A DNA stretch of 64,000 nt, taken from Trissonchulus latispiculum. Lineage: Eukaryota > Nematoda > Enoplea > Enoplida > Ironidae. Below, piece by piece: positions 48,201 to 58,562 of the stretch (position 1 is the first letter of the stretch; each line of letters begins with the position of its first letter). Location of the stretch: the NCBI GenBank assembly GCA_030248195.1, contig JASAND010006202.1, positions 156,819-220,818 on the forward strand, given 5' to 3'. The position numbers were made by a program, and so were the translations under genes. The notes below the pieces were generated by a model. That model ran no database searches. It was given only the letters and a program-made list of their open reading frames with translations, and was not told where the DNA came from.

Positions 48201-49501
48201 AGGGGTCACCTCATCTCTCACTAAAAATACCAAGGTACTATATATACGTACATACAACTTGTTCCTAAACCAGGGGTGGAGATCTTCACGGGCTACCATA
48301 ACCTTACCTTCATTCAGACATATATATATACACGTACATATACGTATACACATTGTCAATTTTTCTTCAAATCGGCGACTAGTAACTTATTTTCGACTTA
48401 TACTTTATTGTATATATAACTTATCATGTATAATTCAACTTATTTTTTATTTCGAAATTGTAAATTTTAGTAAAAAGTTGTCAAAATGTTAAAAATAACA
48501 ACTTTTGTAACCAGCCAGGACTGAGACAAGCACAGGTGTAAAAGAGATTTGGGGGTGAGGTGCTCCGTCCCAACTTTATTTAGAGGAGACCCCTCTGGAG
48601 ACCCCAAAGCATCCCCCCAAAAAATTTCAGTAGTTTGTAATACGTACTAATAAACGTCGAATCATGAAGTAATTTTAACATTAGACTTGATTGTCAACAT
48701 GTTTCTAAGTCCAGAATAAAGTCAATATTCAATCAGAAAGTCCATAAAACAATTAAAAACGTGTGTTCACTTCTTGCAACAAGTGCTTTAAGTCAAAAAA
48801 CTTGGACTTAGTAGAAAACTTTACAGGGGCTGCCCGTCCCCCCAACCCCACCCCTTTGTCTTATACCTATGGGGACAAGGTGTCACAGTCCAAACATTAT
48901 AAAATTCAGGAAATCAGATTCAGCTAACATAAATATACGTATACGTACAACGTATATATATGTACATACCAACATCTTTTGACCGGGACTCAACAGCAGC
49001 GGACGTTTCAGTATCCGCTTTAGATCCAGGCTGAACAGCGGTTCGATCTATAAGGCTGGATCTAACTAGTTCAAAATTGTCATTCTCATCGTAATCATCA
49101 CTATCTATAGGTTCCAGGTTTGGCTGCGCAGACGGCCATTTGCGCACGCTGCCATCCGACAGAAAGTTAAAATATGGACTAACAGAATTGGACTTTGGTC
49201 CCAACTGAGAATGATTAATGCGATCCAAATAGCGGCTTTTATAGTAAGCTGCAGTATTTCGTTCAGATAAGTGAACGGATGAAGAAAATGATATAAGAGT
49301 TGGTCCAAGCTTAGGCTCACTGCCACTGGAGCTAGTCGTGGTGGGAACATCACAAAATGATGAAAAGAGCAAAATGACCAGAGAGACAAAAACCGTAAGA
49401 GATATAGTTCCATGGAAACTGGACGAGCGCCATAAAGACAGCCTGCGCCAGTCCGGATTAAACAACAAACAGTCAGGTAATAACCTCTGCCAGCCAGACA
49501 T
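44856..49501 (-). CDS. FICD: FICD-type Fic-domain protein adenylyltransferase (complete, five exons)
   Basis: FICD (HYPE) is an ER type II membrane enzyme that adds and removes AMP on the chaperone BiP. Exons are 48970-49501, 47881-48134, 47470-47758, 46175-46476 and 44856-45206; all phases join and give 575 residues (human FICD has 458). The ATG at 49501 follows an in-frame TAG by 36 bases. Order of features: membrane anchor about 31-50, long acidic linker to about 177, TPR segment 178-262, inhibitory SAAIEGN with Glu310, then the Fic motif [10 protein letters not shown] starting at His439. Both activities' key residues are kept, so regulated AMPylation is predicted. Introns hold C-tract MITEs (for example 46746-47052), and a hAT-like element borders the stop. 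The tail after the Fic core is long and acidic. Confidence 0.95.
45467..45860. repeat. C/G-tract repeat in FICD intron 4
   Basis: Contains GGGGGGGAAA and CCCCCCCC tracts, repeated CACAAGGGGT words, and the CCGGCTTCGCCGGAA hairpin near 45640 shared with other C-tract repeats. Edges are not defined. Confidence 0.45.
46175..46476 (-). CDS. FICD: FICD exon 4: Fic catalytic core
   Basis: From [17 protein letters not shown] through [11 protein letters not shown] to [21 protein letters not shown], ending in LMQ at a GTTTCG donor. The catalytic histidine and the anion-binding GNGR loop are intact. An apparent antiparallel frame on the + strand is a shadow. Confidence 0.94.
46746..47052. mobile_element. 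C-tract MITE with TGGCTTTTTCCTA ends, copy in FICD intron 3
   Basis: The left end TGGCTTTTTCCTACAGGGGG faces the right end TGCCTAGGAAAAAGCCA. The interior shows CCCCCCAG words and a CCGGCGTCGCCGG hairpin near 46885. Related units are at 49703-49991 and 58137-58478. Confidence 0.6.
47470..47758 (-). CDS. FICD: FICD exon 3: linker helix and inhibitory motif
   Basis: The exon is bounded by a CTTTCAG acceptor and a GTACGT donor. The peptide opens VEEIDNNML and carries [14 protein letters not shown], the (S/T)xxxE(G/N) inhibitory helix whose glutamate blocks productive ATP binding and is also needed for deAMPylation. The intron to exon 2 is only 122 bases. Confidence 0.93.
47881..48134 (-). CDS. 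FICD: FICD exon 2: TPR repeats
   Basis: The exon runs from a TTTACAG acceptor to a GTACGA donor. It encodes TPR helices including [20 protein letters not shown] and [13 protein letters not shown], which match the two TPRs between anchor and Fic core in animal FICD. TPRs mediate client (BiP) recognition. Phase 1 in, phase 0 out. Confidence 0.92.
48970..49501 (-). CDS. FICD: FICD exon 1: cytosolic N-terminus, membrane anchor, linker
   Basis: The exon has 177 codons plus one base, ending at a GTATGT donor. After a short tryptophan-rich cytosolic stretch comes the hydrophobic run [13 protein letters not shown], the type II anchor. Residues 51-177 are a Ser- and acid-rich linker with no recognised fold; this segment accounts for much of the extra length over the human protein. 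Confidence 0.88.
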
Positions 49502-49702
49502 TAGACATTTATGTAGGATAGACTGAAGAATTTTCTAAAACAAAGCTACACATCTTACAAAGGGTTTTTCAAAATCGGTTTGTATAGCAAGCTTAACAAA
49601 AGCAAGGTCAAAATTCGGTTTTTTGGCTGTAACTTTCGCAAAACTAAACCAAATTGATTACTTTGAGGACCCATGAATATAGGTCTTCGGCTAAAAACCA
49701 CC

Positions 49703-49991
49703 CTGGCTTATTTTTACTGGGGGGGGGGGGGGGGGGGGCCGCCCCCCATTCGGCGACCTCCCCCCCAATCGAGGTTCCCCCATGAAACGCCCCCCATAAC
49801 CCCCCCGTAACCCAAAAAATTGCCAATTTTTACCATATTTACCATAAATTTTCGAAAAATTTTCCGGCTTCGAATTTCCGGATTTTTGACGAAATTTTCA
49901 CTATTTTAGCGTAAAAAACACCTAAAATTAGTCATTTTTTAGCTATTTTTGGCATTTTTGCCATTTTCGCATTTGGTAAAAAATAAGCCAG
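49703..49991. mobile_element. C-tract MITE with CTGGCTTATTTTTAC ends, upstream of FICD
   Basis: CTGGCTTATTTTTAC faces GGTAAAAAATAAGCCAG. CCACC occurs directly outside both ends and may be a 5-base duplication. The interior has a long G/C tract and a CCGGCTTC hairpin relative near 49860. Whether it affects the FICD promoter is unknown. Confidence 0.6.
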
Positions 49992-50189
49992 CCACCTCAG
50001 CTTCATTGCTCTACGACCTACCAGTAAGTTGCAGTAGACGAAAGTATGTGATTTTTGTTAAACGTTTAACAAAAAAATCAACCGTTAACAAAAAGTCAGT
50101 GGCGGATCGGAACCCAGAGAGCAGCTAGCATTTAGAATATTAGAACCCATACGCACGTATTTAGAACCCAAAACCGCAAACCTAGCGAA

Positions 50190-50765
50190 CAACTAGGGCA
50201 ACCACGCATGGGCAACGCCTACACCACGCCTACACCGGTGTAGGCTGGACCCACGCACCCACGCAAGGCAAAAAGAAGGACCCACGCAGAGGCAAGGCGC
50301 GCGGACGAAAGACTCACGCAGATAAAAGGAACACGGAGCGCGTCGTCGAAATACACACGCAAACGCAGGATGTGCGCCATCAAAATAAACCCCAGCCGCA
50401 GGACATGCGCTGTCAAAATACCCACGCAGACGCAGGATACGCGCTGTCAAAATACCCACGCAAAGGCAGAGCGCGCGCTGTCAAAATACCCACGCAAAGG
50501 CAGAGCGCGCGCTGTCAAAATACCCACGCACACGCAGAGCGCGCGCTGTCAAAATACCCACGCAAAGGCAGAGCGCGCGCTGTCAAAATACCCACGCAGA
50601 CGCAGGATACACTCTGTCAAAATACCCACGCAGACGCAGAGCGCGCGCTGTCAAAATACCCACGCAGACGCAGGATATATACACTCTGTCAAAATACCCA
50701 CGCAGACGCAGGATACACTCTGTCAAAATACCCACGCAGACGTGTCGACACGTGTCAAAACACCC
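50190..50765. repeat. 34-base satellite array
   Basis: About twelve head-to-tail copies of a 34-base unit run from about 50376 to 50765. Each contains TGTCAAAATACCCACGCA and then AGACGCAG or AAGGCAGAGCGCGCGC. Upstream (50190-50375) the same ACCCACGCA word recurs in degraded form with GCCTACACC repeats. The unit has no stop in the forward frames, so long open frames run through it and into the RT remnant. Confidence 0.85.
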
Positions 50766-50770
50766 ACGCA

Positions 50771-52523
50771 GACGCAGACCCATTCAATCGTGCATGGGAT
50801 GATTTTTCTGAAATTGTCAAGTCAGAGCTGAAGTCGCTTCCTCGGAAGTCACGAAAGCAGGTACGGTGGATCACCGATGCATCGGTTCAGCATGCGAAGC
50901 ACTTGGCGACGGCTGAACCAAAAAGAAAACCCGCGCTAAGGAAAACACTGGATGCTAGTTTACATCAGGACTTAGAAGAGAAGTGGCAGGAAGCCGCAAA
51001 CGAGCTAAACCGATGTGCAAATCTCATGATTATGGGAAATTGTTTGATATAGAGGAATCTCATTACTTTGCATAGCTCTGAAGCTGTTTGAAGCCGTCGT
51101 ATTTAACAGATATCGAAAGAGGTGCAATGAACTGACTAGGGAAAATCAAGCGGGGTTCCGGCCTGGCAGGGGATGTGTGGATCAGATATTCGCCTTACGC
51201 CAGATTCTTCAGCGCAGGCACGAATTTAGGAAACCGACGGTAACGGCATGTATTGATTTCAAGGCTGCCTTCGACTCTATCGATCGATCAGCGCTTTCGG
51301 CACTTATGAGCTCGGAAGGCGTTTGTGACCTCGGAAGGCGTTCCGGTAAAGCTAATAAGACGCATTCAGATGCTTTATGCGGAAACCAATTGCCGAGTAC
51401 GGACCGATAGCCAATTGTCTGATGCCTTTGCCATAAAAACCGGTGTCCGTCAAGGGTCTGTGCTATCTCCATCCCTGTTTAACTATGTGGTTGATTGGGT
51501 GATGTCGGCTGCTCTCATAGACACTGATGGAGTATTTGTTTCCGAAGAACACGCTCGGATCACAGATCTCGACTACGCGGATGATATTGTTATCCTGGCC
51601 GCGTCAGTTCCTCAAATTCAGGCGATGATATCACGTATAGCAACAACAGGAGCCACAGTTGGCTTGGTTATCAGTGCTGCAAAGACAAAAATAATGTCTT
51701 GCTGCTGCGCTGATCCCCAAGACGTCAACCTCTGCGGATCTCCATTGGAATTTGTCAATGAGTTTTGCTACCTTGGATCAACCATTTCGGCGTCTGGCGA
51801 CTTGGGTTCTCAGATCAGAAACAGAATTGCCAAAGCGTCACGTTCATTCGCATTCTTTAATAAGTGCCTATGGTCGAAGCCATCTGTTAGCTTGGAAACG
51901 AAGCTTGCAGTCTACAACGCAGCGATTGTACCCACTCTGCTGTATGGGTGTGAGACATGGATTACCAAGCATGTGGATGCTGCTTCCCTAAGAACCTTTG
52001 AAAACACGTGCTTACATGCTACACCAGATTTTTGTCGTGCGTGGGTCCTTTAATGTTTGGTGGTGGGGGCTTCCAATGAAAATTTGCTTCGACCACGTTT
52101 TTATATGGTTACGCCCACGCACGCAGAATTTGTTATTTATATATTCACATTTCACTTACAGCGTCTGCTAGGCATAAGCAAGAGGAACCGAATCCGAACC
52201 TCCGTTATCCATCTGTAGACGAACTTGTCAGAGGACGCCGACTTCGATGGCTAGGTCACGTTCTACGGATGGGTCCCCTCCGCCTGGCAAAGCAGTGCCT
52301 TACATCTAAAGTCCCAGCCGGATGGAAACTGCCAAGAGGAAGAGCATTTGAGACATGGGCTCGCACTGTTGCCAGAGAGATGGAGCCGGCCTTCAGAGAA
52401 ATACTATGGAAACGTTGGAAGAACAACCCTTTCCTCGAAATGCTACCTCATGCTGTATATCGCGACCGATGCCGTGAAAAAGTAGCCATAGCAACGGCCC
52501 CCCGCACTCGCGGGGACAGGTGA
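50771..52523 (+). pseudogene. Non-LTR retrotransposon reverse transcriptase remnant
   Basis: Pieces in order: a linker with KQVRWITDASVQHAKH (50780-51045); RT blocks ENQAGFRPGRGCVDQIFALR, then ACIDFKAAFDS (about 51150-51290); GVRQGSVLSPSLF, then DLDYADDIVILA, carrying the catalytic YADD (51440-51610); LYGCETW (about 51940); and, after an inserted block, RRLRWLGHVLRM...GWKLPRGRAFETW (52225-52355). A small duplication near 51310-51345 shifts the frame, stops interrupt the start, and the endonuclease region is absent, replaced by the 34-base array. It is of the RTE/CR1-like type; clade not certain. Confidence 0.85.
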
Positions 52524-52649
52524 ATATATAAATAACAAATTCTGCGTGCGTGGGCGTAACCATATAAAAACGTGGTCGAAGCAAATTTTCATTGGAAGCC
52601 CCCACCACCAAACATTAAAGGACCCACGCACGACAAAAATCTGGTGTAG
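52019..52649. repeat. Perfect 130-base inverted repeats around the RT 3' end
   Basis: Bases 52019-52148 and 52520-52649 are reverse complements along their full 130-base length as far as I can read. They start or end with CTACACCAG/CTGGTGTAG and contain CGTGCGTGGG and TGGTGGTGGG. The left arm breaks the RT reading frame, with CTTA on both sides of the break; the right arm follows the RT stop region. Confidence 0.88.
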
Positions 52650-52935
52650 GCTAATCCATTTGACCTTGCCCATGTATGAGGGCAACTGACCCCGCCGAAG
52701 TTTTAGTGGTCACTGATGGCCCCCGGCAGCGTCCAGTATGACGTCTGGTGGCTCTAAAATGCCGTTTTAAAGGCTAAAACATTGTTTTTTCGTGTTTGTG
52801 AATGATTATAAATTACATATTTCAAGGCATTTTAGCAGAGAAACTTAGGACTTCGTGTGTTGGTGGAATATGCCCCACGCCTACGGTCACGCGACCCCTG
52901 CCGGACCCTCCAGGTACCAACTGGACAGTCCGAAG

Positions 52936-54087
52936 CAGTGGCGGATCCAGGGGGGGGGGGGGGCCGGGGGCCCGGGGCCCCCCCTTTGCGATTTGGGCCC
53001 CCTCCTTTGACATTCCGGGCCCCACTCTAGAAAATTTTTTCAGCTGTTTATAATGCATATTTCGAGTGAAAATTAAGCATAATTTTAATAAATTTCACAC
53101 ATTTTTAAAAACTTTCGCCTGCGGCGCACTTATATATACTTCTGTGCTGCTTTATTGCGTATATACTTAGTTCTGTGACAGAACTTCTTCTGTCTCTTAA
53201 AGTGTCTTCTATTTTGTTTCCTTTCCTGTTTTGTAAGTATATATATAATTGTACTCAACGCCTTCAGTTTATTTTATGGCTATATACCGGCTTATATATA
53301 TATATATGTATACATATACGTATATATATATACGGGCATTTACAAATTTTATTTTGCTTTCATAACCTATATATATATATATATATATATAAATGGGCAA
53401 TGCAAGATTGATAATTGGCAGCTTCTGAAAGTGTTCTAGAATAAATCGTGGAAGTGAAAAATTCTGAAAAGCATCCAATTCCCGTTTTGGTTTTCCACTT
53501 ATCGATTATACAACTCAATAACTCATCTCATCTTAACTAATCTTTTTAAACATTTGAATTGCTGAATTTTCCACGATTTCAAAAAATTCTTCAACTTCTG
53601 GGGGGCTCCGCCCCCCCCCCCGACCCCCCGTTTCGCACATTTTCTTTGTTGCCCTTGTAACTTGTCCTCTTTCTTGCCACCATTCCTTGTATACTTATAC
53701 TATTTTACTGCAGGTTTTTCACTTCGTAAGTTACTATATATACATGTACATCTCCATTTTATTTATTTAATCTATTCAAAAGTTGGCATGACGGATTTTT
53801 TTCCAATTTCAAAAAATTCTTCAACTTCTGGGGGGGCTCTGCCCCCCAGACCCCCCGTGTGCTTCTTGTGTAAATTCTCCATGCTTTGTTTCATTCACGG
53901 GATATAGTTGTTTTCCAATTGGCAAGTGAACTAACCTTTCCATACACAATATTAATTTTCTTGTAAAAATATTTTGTTCTTGGAAAAAGCAAATTTTTAC
54001 GCCCCCCCCCCCGGAAAAATTTGGTTAACCCCCCCAGAAAAATTTTTCAGCGCCCCCCCCCCTTTCAAAATCTTGGATCCGCCACTG
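52936..54087. mobile_element. hAT-like element with CAGTGGCGGATCC ends, 8-base TSD
   Basis: Starts CAGTGGCGGATCCAGGGGGG and ends TTGGATCCGCCACTG. Exact GTCCGAAG duplications flank it (52928-52935, 54088-54095). Inside, a unit AAATTCTTCAACTTCTGGGG plus a GC tract plus GACCCCCCG occurs twice (near 53585 and 53815), and TA runs lie at 53290-53390. No transposase frame. Confidence 0.88.
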
Positions 54088-54298
54088 GTCCGAAGCAGCA
54101 GCTGAAAACATGTTCTAGGAGGTTTTCTACTGCGCAGAATTCAATTCAAATCCTGCATTAGATTTTAGATAACTATAGCCTAATACTGACTTCTGGAATC
54201 ACGTTTACCGTCGGACGGTTCTGGCCCGGCTGGTTACCAGGTGAGGTGACGCTGAGCTCGAATTTGGCTTTAGTTTTGCTCTAGCTGCTGCATAAGCA

Positions 54299-54374
54299 TA
54301 GGTGTACCTGGGGGGGGGACCCCTCCCCCCAAATGGAAAAGTCCCGACCCCACCCTCGAAATTGTGGAGGCAGA
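54299..54374. repeat. Left fragment of a CATAGGTGTACC element
   Basis: CATAGGTGTACCTGGGGGGG followed by ACCCCTCCCCCCAAATGG and GAAATTGTGGAGGCAGAC matches the left part of the element ending at 56801. It is cut off at the start of the TCTGGAAAA array. Confidence 0.6.
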
Positions 54375-54995
54375 CACAGGAAAACTTTTTTCGGAAAAAG
54401 TCTGGACAAAATCTGGAAAAATTTTTTAACGCTAAAATTTTTCCAGACTTTTTCCAGGTTTTTTCTGTTGTTTGGAAAAAGTCTGGAAAATACCTGGAAA
54501 AATTTTTCCAGAGATTTTCCAGATATTTTCAAGGCATATTTTGGATCTGGAAAATGTCTGGAAAAAGTCTGGAAAATCGCTGGAAAAAGTCTGGAAACGT
54601 CATTTTCCAGATTTTTTCCAGACATTTTCCAGATTTTTCTAGAATTTTTCCAGACTTTTTCTGGGTTTTTTCCAGATATTTTCCAGACTTTTTCCAGGTT
54701 TTTTCCAGACATTTTCCAGACTTTTCCCAGCCATTGTCCAGACTTTCTAGCCATTTTCCAGGTTTTTCCAGACATTTTCCACACTTTTTCCAGCCATTTT
54801 CCAGACTTTCCAGCCATTTTCCAGGTTTTTTCCAGACATTTTCCACACTTTTTCCAGCCATTTTCCAGACTTTTTCCAGACATTTTCCAGACATTTTTCA
54901 GATATTTTACAAATCTAGATAATTTTTAAAAATATCTGAAAACACGTTTTTAGATGATATAATATCCAAGGTTACTCTAAGCATGTAGCTATGGG

Positions 54996-55140
54996 CATAG
55001 GTGTGGCTGGGCAAAAAATTGGGGGGGAGGGTTCCGACGGAGGGTGGACCCCCTAAATTTTCGATTTTTTGCCATTTTTGGACAAAAATTGGGGGGGGTA
55101 CCAAAAATCTGAAAATCTGGGGGAGGGGGGTGCGAAAATT
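54996..55140. repeat. G-tract repeat fragment
   Basis: GCATAGGTGTGGCTGGGC followed by alternating TTGGGGGGG and AAATTTTCG blocks resembles the left end of the CATAGGTGT family. No right end was found. Confidence 0.4.
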
Positions 55141-55323
55141 TGTCATTTTGGTGGGTCATATATATAGGCTTTAAATTTAGCAAAAAAATCACTCGGCGGG
55201 AAAAATCCCAAATTTCAAAATGAAATTTTTTTCGAACCATTAGCAGCAAAGGAAAAATTCATGCATTTCTTAGCTCAATGGAGCCTCCTGATCAATTTGG
55301 TATAGATATTATATACCTAGGTC

Positions 55324-56801
55324 CATAGGCATGGGCGTAGATAAGGGGGGGGGCGCCCGGGCGGGCGCCCCCCCGAAGCACCTTTGCCCCCCTGAAAATT
55401 TTGCCGGTGGAAAAAATTTTTAAGCTCGCGCACAGCGCGAGCTTAACATATTACGCCAGTTTTTGCTGAAACAGTAGTCTGAAATAGATATATATAGGTT
55501 TCAACCCTTTAATTTTTCAAAAAAATTCGCTCGCTCTGAGCCAAATACAGATGACGTAGAGTAGGTGACAAATGTAGATGACGATTTTGTGCGAAAGTTA
55601 CCGGAAAAATAGGTTTAAAACGTAATATTTCTAAAAATTTTCTACTGGGGGCAGCGCTCCCATACTCCTGATTGTGCGTTCTTACTCATATTGCTAACTA
55701 CTATGACAACTTGATATTGATTATTTCATTTTCCTAAAATAAATGTTTCTGTCTTTAGTCTTGCAGATGTGGCACTTAATAAAGAAAGTGCTCAAAATTA
55801 TTCCTCAGGGAGTGTAAATATGAAAAATTCTGCAACTTTTACCCCCAGACCCCCGCGGCTCCTATTTCTTCGCGACATTTGGTTTCTCCACAGCGCTTCC
55901 ACGCGTACAATGCTAGCTCTCAGATTATTTGCTGATGTAAAATGAAAAGGGCTTTGAAAAACTGCTTTCATGTCTGAAATATCAAAAATTCTCAACTTCT
56001 GGGGATTCAAAAGCAATTCCTTTCAAAAAATTTAGAAAGTTAAAAATTTTCAACTGGTATTAAAGAATTATATATATAAAGTTTCTCTAGCAGTTTTTGG
56101 TGAAAATCAGAAAAATGTCAGCTTTAATAATTAAGCCGTTTTTGGTGGAAATCTGAGAAAATTTCTCAAGCTTATATACTAATTAAGAATTAAAGCTGCT
56201 GTATATATATACCCGTTTTTGGTGAAAATCTGAAAAACTCAATTTTACTTATAGAAATAGTGAAAGCTGATTGTGGGTCGAGGTAAAAAATTGCTCAATA
56301 TCGGGGGGGGGGTGGGGCCCCGGACCCCCCCCCCCCCCGACTTGCCGAAAATCCGCCCCCCCCCCCCCGAAGCAATGACCTATCTACGCCACTGTCCATA
56401 GGTGTACCTGGAGGGGTGGGGGGGACCCCTCCCCCCAAATGGAAAAGTGCCGACCCCACAATCGAAATTTTGGAGGCAGACCCCACCCCCCAAATGGCCA
56501 AATCCCAGACCCCACCCACCCAAATTTTCCAGACCCCACCCTCAAAATTTTGAAAACTTTGACTGAAAATTAGTAAAAATTCGAAATTTTTTGCAAAGTT
56601 TTTCGACTAAATGAGCAAAAATGAAGAAATATTGTTAATTTTTAGTTGGAAATAACGTTTTTTCAGCGAATTCGCAAATTTTTTCTAAATTTTTGACCGA
56701 AAAAATTTTTTTACCCCCCCCCCAAATTCGATTTTTCCGGACCACACCCACCCTAATTTCGGCTACCCCCTCCCCCAACGATTTCTCAAGGTACACCTAT
56801 G
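55324..56801. mobile_element. CATAGGTGTACC hAT-like element, split near its left tip
   Basis: The right end GGTACACCTATG lies at 56790-56801. The first six bases of the matching left end, CATAGG, are at 55324-55329, where another element interrupts it; the rest resumes at 56397. CCTAGGTC (55316-55323) and CCTAGGTT (56802-56809) form an 8-base duplication with one mismatch. The interior is C-tract-rich and non-coding. Confidence 0.7.
55330..56394. mobile_element. hAT-like element with CATGGGCGTAGATA ends, 8-base TSD
   Basis: Starts CATGGGCGTAGATAAGGGGG and ends TATCTACGCCACTG. Exact TCCATAGG duplications lie at 55322-55329 and 56395-56402. It is inserted inside the left terminal repeat of the 55324-56801 element. 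The interior shows the same CAACTTCTGGGG and CCCCCAGACCCCC words as 52936-54087, so the two are related subfamilies. No transposase. Confidence 0.88.
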
Positions 56802-57124
56802 CCTAGGTTCAACCTTCTATGTGTGGTCCAGGTGGCCAAAACCTGACATGGTGCCATTTCAAGCCAAATTTTTCAATTTCGTCAAAAATCGCCAATTTTT
56901 CGCTAAAATAGGTCGGGTTTGGCTTTAAATGCAATACAAACACGTTTTCTAACTGATAGGATACTTCAACTGCAGAAATTAAGCAAATTTCAAAAATTTC
57001 AAAAATTTCAAAAATTTGCCTATGTTCAACGTGCGTGTTCAACGTACGAAATTTTCAAAAGTCATTTTGACATGAATTTTTGCAATAATAATATATATAT
57101 ATATGTTTTTGATGCAGATGTATT

Positions 57125-57126
<2 letters not shown>

Positions 57127-57163
<37 letters not shown>
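57127..57163. repeat. (TA)n microsatellite
   Basis: An uninterrupted TA run of about 18 repeats. A second shorter run is at 57091-57104. Confidence 0.9.
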
Positions 57164-57569
57164 TAAAAATGACGCCGCTCTTTCGAATAGTATAGTCAAA
57201 ACTGTTCTGGCATGCTTCCAGCAAAACAGTTCGGCTGAGTTTTTCACCGCATTGGGTTTTGCCCATCGGTTTGGTCGAAAATTTCTCACCAACCGTATAT
57301 AAGTGCTAGAGAGGTGTGTTATGGCTCATTTTGAAGCTCTCCGCAACGCCTCATGGTAGTTATCGTTAGATTTTCGATTTGTCGCTTAAAAAAGTTTCAG
57401 CCAAAAATTGAAGATTTGGGTTTATTTTCCCTCCGCTCTATACCTCCGAATTACCCCAGGCGACTTTTTTGACATTTTGGAAAAATTTTTTGATAGATCG
57501 GATCGATCTCTCGATTTGATTTTTGAATTCAGCGACCTCGACTTACCGTAGGGGCAACTTCTCAGCCAA

Positions 57570-58562
57570 ATCGGAGTCAAAATTTTTGGGTCTTTACCAT
57601 TATCCCCCCCACAGCTGAAATGAAAATCCGGAAAAGCACAATTTGAGGGATTTAGTTGAAATTTGGTAGGGGTAGGTTTTCGGTCCTGCTGATTTTTAAA
57701 AAGGCAAAAATTTTAAAATTTAAAAATTTTTAAAATTTTAGTTGGTAGGGTGGACCAAGGGGATCAAAAAGATTTTTTCTTCGTTGTTGCTCAAAAGTTG
57801 TACGTGTATATATATCTAGAGGTTTTCTTGGTCGTTGAACACGAATCTGAAGTCCGTTTTTGGATTCAGCTTTTCGTTAGCTCAGGATAAGCTTCATCTT
57901 AAGCTTACATGTTTAGCTTATATTAAGCTAACGAAAAGCTGAATCCAAAAACGGACTTCAGATTCGTGTTCAGCGACCCCGAAAACCCAAATATACGACT
58001 TTTGAGCAAAATCGAAGACAAAAAATATTTTGATCCCCTTGTTCGGCCCCCCTTACCAACTAAAATTTTAAGTTTTAAAATTCTTTTTAAATTTTATGCA
58101 TTTTTGAAATCAGCAGGTCCGGAAACCTGTACCTAACTGGCTTTTTCCTACTGGGGGGGTGGGGGGCGCCCCCCCAGAATTTCGTTCCCCCCCAGACCTG
58201 GGTCGCGCCCCCAGAATCGCCCCCCCAGGATTCGGGCCTCCCCCCAGAACTTTAAAGTGCCCGGAAAAATAGGGTTTTGAGGGTAAATTTTGAAAAATAG
58301 TTCATATTTTAGCTCAGCAGCAAAAAATACGTAGCTATTTTTTAAGCATTTTTGAAAAAGTTTTCTCCCTCCCAGACCTGGGGGGGACCTCCCCCAGACT
58401 TCCCCCCCCCAGACCTGGGGGGGGGGGGACCTCCCCCCAGACTTCCCCCCCAGAAATTTTTGCCTAGGCAAAAGCCAGAGAATTTCAACTCAATCCGCCA
58501 AATTGTGCATGTTCGGATTTTCAATTGAGCTGTTGGGGGGAGGGGATAATGGGAAAGACCCA
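57570..58562. repeat. Fold-back of about 1 kb with a 47-base perfect core
   Basis: Bases 57836-57882 and 57926-57972 are exact reverse complements with a 43-base spacer. The pairing continues outward with mismatches: GGTTTTCGGTCCTGCTGA (57675) against TCAGCAGGTCCGGAAACC (58110), and GGGTCTTTACCATTATCCCC (57588) against GGGGATAATGGGAAAGACCC near 58542-58561. The right arm is interrupted by the MITE at 58137-58478. It is non-coding. Confidence 0.8.
58137..58478. mobile_element. C-tract MITE with CTGGCTTTTTCCTA ends, inside the fold-back
   Basis: CTGGCTTTTTCCTACTGGGG faces TGCCTAGGCAAAAGCCAG. The left arm of the surrounding fold-back has no such insert, which fixes the insertion point. It belongs with 46746-47052 and 49703-49991. 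Confidence 0.7.

Noticed and set aside
50376..50765. Regular 34-base repeats that at first look like a CRISPR array
   Set aside because: The units are contiguous with no unique spacers, and the context is a eukaryotic retroelement. It is a satellite.
52802..53058. Pro/Gly-rich overlapping open frames on both strands
   Set aside because: They translate the G/C tracts at the end of the hAT-like element 52936-54087.
54281..54929. Open frames of about 200 codons in three frames made of GKxLExxWK or FSRxFPDxF repeats
   Set aside because: They are translations of the TCTGGAAAA array, not protein genes.
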